From Thermoplasmata archaeon (GTDB taxonomy: Archaea > Thermoplasmatota > Thermoplasmata > Thermoplasmatales > Thermoplasmataceae), in contig JAJZWN010000036.1 of NCBI GenBank assembly GCA_021846695.1, positions 1-12,564 of the forward strand: a stretch of DNA of 12,564 nucleotides. Reading direction: 5' to 3'. Within the stretch, counting starts at the first letter, position 1; each line of letters starts with the position of its first letter. This document shows positions 5,671 to 12,564 of the stretch, one piece after another. Under the pieces are notes generated by a model that worked only from the letters and a program-made list of their open reading frames with translations, was not told the origin of the DNA and did no database searches. A program made the translations under genes and the position numbers.

Positions 5671-6441
5671 ATGGATTATACTGATTCCAGAATAATTTTT
5701 AGATTGCTTAAGGATCCCCGGGAAAGTTTCAGCAGTATAGCATCAGATCTGGACATTAGTGCGCAGGATATGAATTACCGTGTAAAGAAAATTAGAGATG
5801 AGGGAATTATTAAAAAATACATGCTTCACGTTAATCCTGCAGTTTATGGAAAGAATTCCCTGTACCTGGCCTTTCATAATGACAAAATCTATAAGGGGCC
5901 TGTATCCTCGGTTATAAAATGTCTTGAAAAAGTTGTAGTTTACGGATTTTCAGGAACAGATAGCGAAATAAATGAAAGGAAGAAGGAAATGGTAGACTCC
6001 CTGGGGATGCCTGTGATGGAATACAGTCCAAAAATTTATACAGGAAATGCATCAGTAAGCCCCCTTGACCTTCAAATTATAAATGTATTAAGGAATGACC
6101 CAATGAAAAAATCCCCTGACATTTCCAGAATACTGGAAGTCAAGTCAACCACAGTGGAGAAAAGAATAGAAAAATTAAGGGAAAACAGGATCATATCCAT
6201 AATACCAAAACTGGATTTATCAAAAATTAATATTGTTATTTTGGGCATATTCTCCTCAAGGCCGGAAACAATAGAGAGAGAACTGGACGACTCATTTTTT
6301 GTTGTAAATGATCCCGTTTCAGGGATATCACTGAGCATAGAAAAAGATATTTATTCTGCCAACTCAATAATTCAAAAAATAAAGAAAATAGATAAAAATA
6401 TTGAGACAATGGTTATATACGACTACGATTTCTTCGAATGA
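5671..6441 (+). CDS. Tandem Lrp/AsnC-type transcriptional regulator
   Basis: A 256-residue protein made of two Lrp-like halves. Half one has an AsnC-type winged helix at about 3-60, with DSRIIFRLLKDPRESFSSIA then MNYRVKKIRDEGIIKKY, followed by an alpha/beta stretch to about 125. Half two repeats the plan: LDLQIINVLRNDP, then TTVEKRIEKLRENRIISII (about 131-182) and a final alpha/beta stretch ending VIYDYDFFE. A typical Lrp has one such unit of about 150 residues and dimerises, so this looks like a fused dimer. The alpha/beta parts are shorter and more diverged than a standard ligand-binding RAM domain. It is likely a DNA-binding regulator with unknown targets. Its 3' end overlaps the convergent MMPL gene by 19 bp. 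A TATA-like box lies upstream and there is no clear Shine-Dalgarno sequence. Confidence 0.75.
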   Translation: MDYTDSRIIFRLLKDPRESFSSIASDLDISAQDMNYRVKKIRDEGIIKKYMLHVNPAVYGKNSLYLAFHNDKIYKGPVSSVIKCLEKVVVYGFSGTDSEINERKKEMVDSLGMPVMEYSPKIYTGNASVSPLDLQIINVLRNDPMKKSPDISRILEVKSTTVEKRIEKLRENRIISIIPKLDLSKINIVILGIFSSRPETIERELDDSFFVVNDPVSGISLSIEKDIYSANSIIQKIKKIDKNIETMVIYDYDFFE

Positions 6442-8729
6442 GGAAATAGTGCTGAAATCATTGCCGGGAAGTAAATAGTTCTTATAACAAATGTATCTAT
6501 CAGCAGGGAGATAATAAATGCTATGCCCAGTTGCTCTAGGAATGCAACCGGTATAAGGCTAAGTGAACCTAAGGACACTGCCAGGATGATTCCCAGGGCG
6601 GAAACTACCTTTCCTGAGGATGCAATTCCATTCTTTATTGCTGTATCCCTATCATTACCGGCAGATTCTTCTCTTATCCTGGATATAATGAACACGGTAT
6701 AATCGCTGCCCAGTGAAAATAGTATTATAAATAGTATTATTGGAATCAGGTATATTAAAGCCTCATGGAGCACATACTTTGATAGGAAATAAAGGATTGC
6801 TGTTGTCCATGACACACTGAAGAAAACACCTGTAAGTGATATTAACGGGTACTTCCATGACCTGAATGATATCCCTATTATAACAGCTATTACTGTTGCT
6901 ATTAATAATTCAAGCTCTCCATAAATTGCAGTGTTCTGTTTTTTCTCATCTATAACTGTGGATGTTATTCCTCCTACTATAAAGGATGGATTGCTCCTGA
7001 TCTTTTCCACAAGGTTAATTGCATGATTGGTGTACGGTGAATAGTCCGTATAAACAATATAATATGCATATTTGCTTCCAATGGAATACTGGCCAAACCC
7101 TGAACTGTTAGTTACAGTTTTCCCGTTTGCATCCGGCCCAGAAACACTTTTAACTCCGTTTAATGATGTTAAATATTTAGCATCCTTATGCAATGTACTG
7201 TTTATATTATTTATACCATGCGTATCTGTTATTACATACACCGGATAGAGTTCACTGTCACCGAAACTGCTGTCTATGGCATTCAATCCCTTCACAGCCT
7301 CGAGGTTTTGGGGCAACCCGGTATTGAAATCATAAGTTGTTGGCACGGCGAAGAATGAATAGACTCCAAGTGACCCAAGAATCAATACTACGGCTATGAC
7401 CAGAAATTTTCTTTTTACAGATACACTGGCTATCCTGTAGAATTTGGATTTTGTACGTGTATCGCTGTTTATTGGCTTCATGCCTATCTTCATGAATAAT
7501 TTTTTGCCGAATAGTGATATCACAGCAGGTAGAAGAATTGTTTCTAATAGGATTGTGAATATAACTGCGAAGAACAATGTTGTGCCCCATGAATGGAATC
7601 CCGGTATGAAGTAAAATGTGAAGAGGCTGAAGGCAACTGTTAATCCACTTATAACTATAGATTTACCAGATTTTTTAATTGCAGTCTGAAGGGATTCCTC
7701 GTTGCTATGCCCCTGCCTGAGTTCATCTCTATACCTTGATATTATAAACAGAAGATAATCAGCTGAAATACCCAGAATAACCGCTGTTAGTGTATAATTA
7801 ACAATATAGCTAACATGGTGGAATATCAAACCTGTAATATATTCTGACACGTAACCCAGAAGAAGGGCTATTCCTGAGAATATAAAAACAAGTATTGATG
7901 ACTTCCAGGACAGGGCTGCAAATAATACAGCTATTGCAAGGAATATAAAAATAAGCCCGAATGCAAAGCCAGCCTTTGCTGTTTCCTGGGATGTTTCATA
8001 TGCGATGGCCCCGTTTCCGGTGGTAATAGCATTTCCAAAATCCTTCTCCGCCAGTGAATTTACAGCGGGAAAGGCAATTTCTGAAGCTGTCTTTCCATTA
8101 CTAACATCCTGCCCTGCCCTTACATTAAAGGAAACATATACCAGAGTTATGTTTTTTGCAGAGTATTCAGATGAAATGAAGGATGGCACGCCTGAGGTAC
8201 CGTAATGGGTAACATAGTATAACCCCGGATTATAGCCGGAATGAACAGATATTATCATGGCAGGTGTTATATTATAACGGGTAGAATTCAGGTATTCAGA
8301 GGCCTCTGTGGCGTTGCCGTGATAATGTTCCAGTGTCTGGTTGATGTACACCCTATTGCTGGAATTAATGCTACTGTCTATAAAAGATGCATATGAGCTA
8401 TATATTGATTCAGATTTAGAATAATTCCCTAAATGAAGTGCAGAAAGATTGCTCTGGAATGAGAGAACAGTGCCGGCAAATCTGGAACCATTCAGAGATG
8501 ATGAATTATTTTCCTGCAGAACTATGATCAGGCTCGAGTTGTCAGGAATCTTTTTATCTAAAATTCCCTGTGCAATCGCGGACTCTGAGTGGGACGGCGC
8601 ATTTGATGATGTGGAATAGCTTATAAAGTGTGAATAGCCTGTAAATGCTGGAAATAAGGCAACTATCACAATGGCCCATACAGCAATTATAAGTATCCTG
8701 TGTTTTGTAATTTTACTGGACAAATCCAT
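6423..8729 (-). CDS. MMPL/RND-superfamily transporter
   Basis: A 768-residue membrane protein with the two-fold RND plan. TM1 is at about 7-29, outer loop 1 at about 30-250, and TM2-6 at about 255-410. TM7 is at about 440-460, outer loop 2 at about 461-600, and TM8-12 to the end. Each half carries an Asp-Tyr pair in the fourth helix of its bundle: GISADYLLFIISRYRDE (D324, Y325) and GSDYTVFIISRIREE (D676, Y677). These correspond to the Asp/Tyr proton-relay pairs of MmpL transporters, so proton-driven export of a lipid or other hydrophobic compound is likely; the substrate is unknown. The start at 8729 (MDLSSKITKHR) is preferred over an upstream in-frame ATG at 8801 because a TATA box lies between them. 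Loop 1 holds about twelve N-X-S/T sequons. The 3' end overlaps the convergent Lrp-type regulator gene. Confidence 0.85.
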   Translation of the reverse strand: MDLSSKITKHRILIIAVWAIVIVALFPAFTGYSHFISYSTSSNAPSHSESAIAQGILDKKIPDNSSLIIVLQENNSSSLNGSRFAGTVLSFQSNLSALHLGNYSKSESIYSSYASFIDSSINSSNRVYINQTLEHYHGNATEASEYLNSTRYNITPAMIISVHSGYNPGLYYVTHYGTSGVPSFISSEYSAKNITLVYVSFNVRAGQDVSNGKTASEIAFPAVNSLAEKDFGNAITTGNGAIAYETSQETAKAGFAFGLIFIFLAIAVLFAALSWKSSILVFIFSGIALLLGYVSEYITGLIFHHVSYIVNYTLTAVILGISADYLLFIISRYRDELRQGHSNEESLQTAIKKSGKSIVISGLTVAFSLFTFYFIPGFHSWGTTLFFAVIFTILLETILLPAVISLFGKKLFMKIGMKPINSDTRTKSKFYRIASVSVKRKFLVIAVVLILGSLGVYSFFAVPTTYDFNTGLPQNLEAVKGLNAIDSSFGDSELYPVYVITDTHGINNINSTLHKDAKYLTSLNGVKSVSGPDANGKTVTNSSGFGQYSIGSKYAYYIVYTDYSPYTNHAINLVEKIRSNPSFIVGGITSTVIDEKKQNTAIYGELELLIATVIAVIIGISFRSWKYPLISLTGVFFSVSWTTAILYFLSKYVLHEALIYLIPIILFIILFSLGSDYTVFIISRIREESAGNDRDTAIKNGIASSGKVVSALGIILAVSLGSLSLIPVAFLEQLGIAFIISLLIDTFVIRTIYFPAMISALFPHSKKS

Positions 8730-8760
8730 GGAAATTGATTTTAAATGAATTATTAAAAAT

Positions 8761-8769
8761 ATATAAAAA
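8761..8769 (-). promoter_or_regulatory. TATA-like box of the MMPL gene
   Basis: On the minus strand tttttatat lies 32-40 bases before ATG 8729, giving a leader of about 10 bases. It lies inside the longer open frame that begins at 8801, which argues against that start. Confidence 0.5.
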
Positions 8770-8827
8770 ATATTTTTATCTTTATAGTTTTGATGGTGCA
8801 AAAATCGGGAAATATCTAAGAATTGGG

Positions 8828-8855
8828 GGGCATTGCATTAAAACTGGAGATGCCC
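8828..8855. other. Small inverted repeat between the MMPL and kinase genes
   Basis: A gggcat arm (8828-8833) pairs with atgccc (8850-8855) across a 16-base loop, in the gap between the start region of the MMPL gene and the end of the kinase gene. It could form a weak hairpin at the 3' end of the kinase operon transcript. Six pairs with a long loop is marginal. Confidence 0.25.
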
Positions 8856-8924
8856 TTCCCTGAAAATTTTAATATTAAATGTTAAAGCCGGTTAAAACTT
8901 AAAATTTTATGCAGTATATTAAAA

Positions 8925-9923
8925 TCAGAAGGAATTGAGCAATTTGCTGTATTTTTCACGGACTCCGGTTTCCTCAAACTGCCTCAAAATTTTATCCCTA
9001 ATAGGGAAAGATATATCCATGCCATTTATATTCATAAGATATAGAAGTGCACCAACAGCGACCTGATAGCCGAAAAATATTTTTGGTGTGGTACCAAGCT
9101 GCTTCTCGATCATTGATACATAGACATCACCAGCCATGTATGTGCCACCCACAAGGGATATATTTTCATTTGTACCTATTTCCACCTGTGCTGATTTTAT
9201 CGCGTTTGAAACGTATGTTGCAGAGAGATGCAGTACATTCAAAGCGTTTTTGTATCCGGATCTGGCAGTGCTGGAAACCCTTCTTGAGAATCCTGCAATA
9301 AGTGCCTTATCCTGATGCTGTTCAAGATACGGTATCAGCTCATGGAATTCCATGCTGAAATATTCCTCTGCAGACCTCACAAGGACTTTCTCCTGATATA
9401 TGTTATCGTATTCCATTGTTCCAACATTCAATCCTGATTTGGCCATCCATGATGCTGATCCATCATCACCAACGAACCAGTTCCACCCGCCTTTCCTTTT
9501 CAGCTCTTTATTTTTCTGATAAAACAAAACACTGCCTGTTCCGCCCGCAAATACTATGCCATCTTCCCCAAGATTGGCAAGGTAATATGCACCAACACCA
9601 TCATTGAGAACAGTGAAATCATCCCTTCCGGTGACATTCTTTACTATGCCTTTGCCAGTTTCCGTTAATGATCGGGAATCGCCCACTCCTGCAATGCCGA
9701 ATATGCCCCCATCAAGGTCCTTAAATTCAATTCCAGCCATTTCCAGTGCCCAGCCGGAGGCCCTTTTTATGTTTTCTGATGCAGCTTTTACACCGGCGCT
9801 GGTCAGATTTGAAGGTCCAGAGATACCACTTCCAATAACAGTTTCTGAAACCACGTCGTAAACTATGGAGGCAGTTTTTGTTGCGCCTCCGTCTACAGCC
9901 AGAATGTACCGTTTATTTACCAT
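8925..9923 (-). CDS. BadF/BadG/BcrA/BcrD-type sugar kinase
   Basis: A 332-residue protein of the ASKHA ATPase fold. Motifs in order are DGGATKT at 11-17 (phosphate 1), GIAGVGDSRS at 76-85, LNDGVGAYYLA at 106-116 with D108 as likely catalytic base, AGGTGS at 126-131 and GGWNWFVGDDGSASW at 145-159. LVGGTYMAG at 257-265 is the adenosine-side loop. This set matches N-acetylglucosamine/glucosamine kinase-like members of the BadF/BadG family. A member of the same family is described as the 2-keto-3-deoxygluconate kinase of Thermoplasma, so that is a real alternative. Being the last gene of the permease-SIS-kinase operon, 10 bp after the SIS gene, favours a sugar bearing an amino group as substrate. 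The ATG at 9923 follows a GGTG site overlapping the upstream stop region. It is cytoplasmic and ATP-dependent. Confidence 0.8.
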   Translation of the reverse strand: MVNKRYILAVDGGATKTASIVYDVVSETVIGSGISGPSNLTSAGVKAASENIKRASGWALEMAGIEFKDLDGGIFGIAGVGDSRSLTETGKGIVKNVTGRDDFTVLNDGVGAYYLANLGEDGIVFAGGTGSVLFYQKNKELKRKGGWNWFVGDDGSASWMAKSGLNVGTMEYDNIYQEKVLVRSAEEYFSMEFHELIPYLEQHQDKALIAGFSRRVSSTARSGYKNALNVLHLSATYVSNAIKSAQVEIGTNENISLVGGTYMAGDVYVSMIEKQLGTTPKIFFGYQVAVGALLYLMNINGMDISFPIRDKILRQFEETGVREKYSKLLNSF

Positions 9924-9933
9924 TTTAGCACCA

Positions 9934-10950
9934 TTATTTTACAATCTTTTTCAGCCTGTCCGGATTATCCGGGTCAAGTCCTGAACTTACAGTTTTCCAG
10001 TTTGCCATAAGCTGTATAACAGGCAGGTAAAGAAGTGAACTTAACGGGCCATTCACCCCGGCGATTTTTATATCAGATTTTTCATCAGGGCCAATTGAAA
10101 TAATGTTTTCAGTGATTTTAGAAATTTCATTGTAAACCCTCTTATAGGCATCGGTATCCTGACGCCCCATTATTATAACTGTTTGGCTACTGGAAAGTAT
10201 ATGAATTGGCCCGTGCAGGTATTCAGCAAGGGGATATGCCTCTGTGGGGATTCCCGCCGTTTCTTCGAATTTCAATGCGCCTTCCATGGCCACTGAATGA
10301 AGATACCCGTCCCCGAGAAATATTAGTTTTGTTAAAAGCCTTGGGTAGAATTTCTCGAGGCTACTCTCATCAGACAGGATATTAGCGATATAACCGGAAT
10401 TTGATTTTAGCTTCTGCCCTATTTCATTAATGCCTTCTCCTGCTATTGATCGCTGTGCAAGTGCATAAAGTGCGGCTATCTGTGCTATATGGCTTTTGGT
10501 TGCTGCAAGTGATTTTTCCTGGCCTGCTGCCGTTATAAGTGAAATCTCGCAATTCCTCTCTATGTAGCTACCCCTGGTATTGGTCACAGCAAGAGTATAA
10601 AAACCACTGTTGGCTGCTATGCTGGTGGCACCGATTATATCAACATTTTCACCGGACTGGCTTATCATAATTGCCAGTACATTTTTATTCCATTTTGAAG
10701 CATAGCAATAAAATTCTGATGCCCTGACAGCCATGGCAGGCTTTCCATATAAGACAAGTTGCTGTGCCATAATGTTGCCTGCATGATAGCTTGTTCCATT
10801 GCCAACAAGAAATACAAAATCCGCCTTCCTCAGCGCATCGCTAGCCTTATCCAGAGATTCTGAAATAGAATCAAGGGTTTTCGTTATTGAATCCGGTTCC
10901 TCCATAATCTCTCTGAACATTTCAGTTTTTTTATAATTCATGTATCCCAT
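9934..10950 (-). CDS. Two-SIS-domain GlmS-like sugar-phosphate isomerase/deaminase
   Basis: A 338-residue cytoplasmic protein equal to the isomerase half of GlmS without its glutaminase domain. Visible GlmS-type blocks are FREIMEEPDSI (12-22), GNGTSYHAG (50-58), ISQSGENVD (96-104), GQEKSLAATKSH (143-154), AMEGALKFEE (221-230), EAYPLAEYLHGPIHIL (237-252) and the tail DPDNPDRLKKIVK (326-338). E230, H246 and K335 align with the catalytic Glu, His and Lys of E. coli GlmS, so sugar-phosphate isomerase chemistry is probably retained. Related stand-alone archaeal proteins are glucosamine-6-phosphate deaminases; bacterial SIS relatives split fructosamine 6-phosphates. The gene sits 11 bp after an APC permease and 10 bp before a kinase. 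The ATG at 10950 has a GGTGG site just upstream; a second ATG lies three codons on. The exact substrate is inferred. Confidence 0.8.
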   Translation of the reverse strand: MGYMNYKKTEMFREIMEEPDSITKTLDSISESLDKASDALRKADFVFLVGNGTSYHAGNIMAQQLVLYGKPAMAVRASEFYCYASKWNKNVLAIMISQSGENVDIIGATSIAANSGFYTLAVTNTRGSYIERNCEISLITAAGQEKSLAATKSHIAQIAALYALAQRSIAGEGINEIGQKLKSNSGYIANILSDESSLEKFYPRLLTKLIFLGDGYLHSVAMEGALKFEETAGIPTEAYPLAEYLHGPIHILSSSQTVIIMGRQDTDAYKRVYNEISKITENIISIGPDEKSDIKIAGVNGPLSSLLYLPVIQLMANWKTVSSGLDPDNPDRLKKIVK

Positions 10951-10961
10951 TTTACCACCCT

Positions 10962-12479
10962 TTATTTACCTTCATCCACATCTCCTGTTTCAGCCATCAT
11001 ATATTCTACTGTACTGTTTCCCAGCTCGCCACGGCTCTTTTTATAGAAAGTGTATGCAATTATGGCTATTAGAATGACCACAGAGAGTACTACGAATGCC
11101 AGATAAGGCTCAACAAGATCGCTTATTATACCCAGATAAAACGTATACACAAACAGTATTCCACCTGCTACTGGAATGATCAGGCCTGAAACATATCTTC
11201 TTGCCTTTGAGAATTTAAGTTCCTTATGCTTGCCCAGAAATGTAAATAATCCGAATTCAGGAATGAAGTGATGGAAGTACCACAGTATTGTGGATGCAGT
11301 TCCGCCCACATAAAAGCAATCGGCAACTGTTGATGGTGTATATCCATAGAAGTACACCATTACTAACCCTACAAGCATTACTGTTATCCCTGCAAGCAAT
11401 GAATCAAAGGCAGCCGCATTTGAGGGTGTGGACCTCCTGCTGCTCAGCCTGTTTAACCGCTTGCTTTTAATGAATCCATCCCTGGTCATTGCCCACATTA
11501 ACCTGGACTGTGACCCGGCACCACCACCAAAAGCTATAAGCGCAACAACAAGTATGACCATATTCATGGCAAGCAGTGCTATCCTCGGAATGTAATGTAT
11601 CCATGTGACAAGCTCTGGAATTGATGATGTGCCAACTATGGGAAGATTTATCCTGCTTACGGCCGCTACCTCAGAATAGGCACCAAGGGCAATTATAAAT
11701 GCAGAAATTGTTAGACCTATATAAACAGCCTTCCACATATTCTTTCTTGAGTTCTCACTTTCCTCTGCATAGAATAATGCACCGCCATAACCTGTGAAAA
11801 GATAAAATCCGAGCACGGCTGTTGCAAGGGCAATTCCACCGAATCCTCCGTAGCTATGCACCGGATTGAGGTAATATGTTGAATTATAGGGTGTTTTTAA
11901 AATTACATATACTATAAATCCTATGACAGCCACCAGTGTAATAAGTATTGAGTAGAGTACAATTCTGCTCAGGTTTTTCGCTTTCTGTACAGACATAATA
12001 TATGTAACCACTATTGTAAGAAATGATAATAAGAACCATGTCCATTCAGGCAGCAATATTCCATAAAGTATGTAAATTGTATCTATGGCGAGCCAGGAAA
12101 TAAAAAATGCGTTCGCTGTTTGCCAGAAATTGTAGAAAGAATAATTTGCCAGCGACGTAAATTTTCCCGCAGTTTTCCCAAAACCAAGCTCTGCCAGCCC
12201 ATAATAACCACCTGCGAAGGGGGCTATTCTGGTATACTCCAGTATTGGAAATGATACCAGTACAAACAGTACGTAGCCAAGTATTATTGGCCATATTGCT
12301 GCCGGGCCTGTATCCCCAATAAAAGATGCTATTTCTATTGGTCCTATTATAGCAAGCACACCTGCCAGGGTAAAGCCGAGGAGGCCATAAAAGCTTATAG
12401 AATTTTTCTTAAGAGTGCTGGATGAAGAATCCATTCTGGTAAATATTCCCATATTATAAAGGTTTTTTTGGTTATGCAT
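10962..12479 (-). CDS. APC-superfamily permease
   Basis: A 505-residue membrane protein with about 12 helices. The first helices show the APC pattern: YGLLGFTLAGVLAIIGP then IEIASFIGDTGPAAIWPI (about 31-66), and IAPFAGGYYGLAELGFGKTA (85-104). APC members mainly take up amino acids, polyamines or related amines by proton or sodium symport. As first gene of a unit followed by a SIS-domain protein and a sugar kinase, it may import an amino-sugar or sugar-amine conjugate, an inference. The start is uncertain. ATG 12479 has a TATA-like box at leaderless distance (12501-12513). ATG 12434, which begins MDSSSSTLKKNSISF, also has one (12454-12460) and leaves a more typical short N-terminus before helix 1. 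The stop precedes the SIS gene by 11 bp. The gene is complete. Confidence 0.8.
   Translation of the reverse strand: MHNQKNLYNMGIFTRMDSSSSTLKKNSISFYGLLGFTLAGVLAIIGPIEIASFIGDTGPAAIWPIILGYVLFVLVSFPILEYTRIAPFAGGYYGLAELGFGKTAGKFTSLANYSFYNFWQTANAFFISWLAIDTIYILYGILLPEWTWFLLSFLTIVVTYIMSVQKAKNLSRIVLYSILITLVAVIGFIVYVILKTPYNSTYYLNPVHSYGGFGGIALATAVLGFYLFTGYGGALFYAEESENSRKNMWKAVYIGLTISAFIIALGAYSEVAAVSRINLPIVGTSSIPELVTWIHYIPRIALLAMNMVILVVALIAFGGGAGSQSRLMWAMTRDGFIKSKRLNRLSSRRSTPSNAAAFDSLLAGITVMLVGLVMVYFYGYTPSTVADCFYVGGTASTILWYFHHFIPEFGLFTFLGKHKELKFSKARRYVSGLIIPVAGGILFVYTFYLGIISDLVEPYLAFVVLSVVILIAIIAYTFYKKSRGELGNSTVEYMMAETGDVDEGK
12454..12460 (-). promoter_or_regulatory. Second TATA-like box supporting an inner permease start
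   Basis: On the minus strand tttataa is centred about 23 bases before the in-frame ATG at 12434. It may drive a leaderless mRNA that starts translation 15 codons inside the longer open frame. Confidence 0.35.
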
Positions 12480-12500
12480 TCAGTATCCGAACATGAGTCA

Positions 12501-12513
12501 GATTATAATATAC
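12501..12513 (-). promoter_or_regulatory. TATA-like box upstream of the permease operon
   Basis: The minus-strand sequence gtatattataatc is centred about 28 bases before ATG 12479, fitting leaderless transcription of the permease-SIS-kinase operon. A further AT block (atttaaata, near 12547-12555) could serve either strand, perhaps a divergent gene beyond the window. Confidence 0.45.
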
Positions 12514-12564
12514 ACTATTCTTCCTGTGCTGTAGTATCCTCACAGATTTAAATAGTAGATAAAC

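Noticed and set aside
5475..5672. Minus-strand open frame of 65 codons in the gap before the Lrp-type regulator
   Set aside because: It would start on the regulator's ATG region, lacks any recognised motif, and its plus-strand opposite reads more like a protein remnant.
7330..7590. Minus-strand open frame of 86 codons inside the MMPL gene
   Set aside because: It is an alternative frame of the MMPL coding region; the MMPL frame carries the family motifs.
8730..8801. N-terminal extension of the MMPL protein to an ATG at 8801
   Set aside because: The added 24 residues cover the probable TATA box, and homologous proteins normally begin just before the first membrane helix, as the 8729 start does.
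8893..8915. AT-rich near-palindrome around gccggttaaaacttaaaatttta as an attachment or operator site
   Set aside because: The symmetry is imperfect and such A/T palindromes are frequent in this composition; nothing nearby needs it.
12046..12294. Minus-strand open frame of 82 codons inside the permease gene
   Set aside because: It is an alternative frame of the APC permease and has no domain pattern.
1..12564. CRISPR array, tRNA or rRNA genes
   Set aside because: No regularly spaced direct repeats, no tRNA cloverleaf with a T-arm signature and no conserved rRNA blocks were seen on either strand.

Overview
The window looks like the chromosome of a thermoacidophilic archaeon of the Thermoplasmatales (Ferroplasma, Acidiplasma or Thermoplasma type). 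This is inferred, not proven. The DNA is AT-rich. Most genes start 20-40 bases downstream of an archaeal TATA-like box with little or no leader, while internal operon genes carry GGTG or GAGG Shine-Dalgarno sequences. The protein set is archaeal: VapBC and HEPN/MNT modules, a tandem Lrp-type regulator, a BadF/BadG-type sugar kinase and an APC permease. No rRNA, tRNA or CRISPR array was seen.

Left part (1-5.6 kb) is an AT-rich accessory zone. It opens with a frameshifted relic of a transposase N-terminus (84-208, minus). An apparently intact vapBC pair follows (330-952, plus), then a probable HTH/ACT-like regulatory protein (1078-1731). Next is a two-gene transport unit, a TSUP (TauE/SafE) exporter and an MFS permease (1874-3865). 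Facing it on the minus strand is a vapB-like antitoxin (3949-4176). Its toxin partner is cut to about 36 codons where it runs into the end of the MFS gene, a remnant found by reading the minus strand beyond the antitoxin stop. A HEPN/MNT pair follows (4468-5210, minus), then a possible frameshifted gene remnant (5370-5592, plus).

Right part (5.67-12.5 kb) looks like ordinary metabolic and membrane genes. A tandem-duplicated Lrp/AsnC-type regulator (plus) overlaps tail-to-tail by 19 bp with a large MMPL/RND-type transporter (minus), which has a first outer loop rich in N-glycosylation sequons. Then comes a tight minus-strand operon, read from 12.5 kb down to 8.9 kb: APC-family permease, two-SIS-domain protein with the catalytic residues of the GlmS isomerase domain, and BadF/BadG-type sugar kinase, with gaps of 10-11 bp.

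The permease-SIS-kinase operon is the most coherent pathway in the window. It would import a nitrogen-bearing sugar compound, phosphorylate it, and split or deaminate the phosphate to a hexose phosphate plus an amine or ammonia. The layout parallels the bacterial frlABD fructosamine operon, but the SIS protein is closer to GlmS-like glucosamine-6-phosphate deaminases. Substrate assignment is inference.
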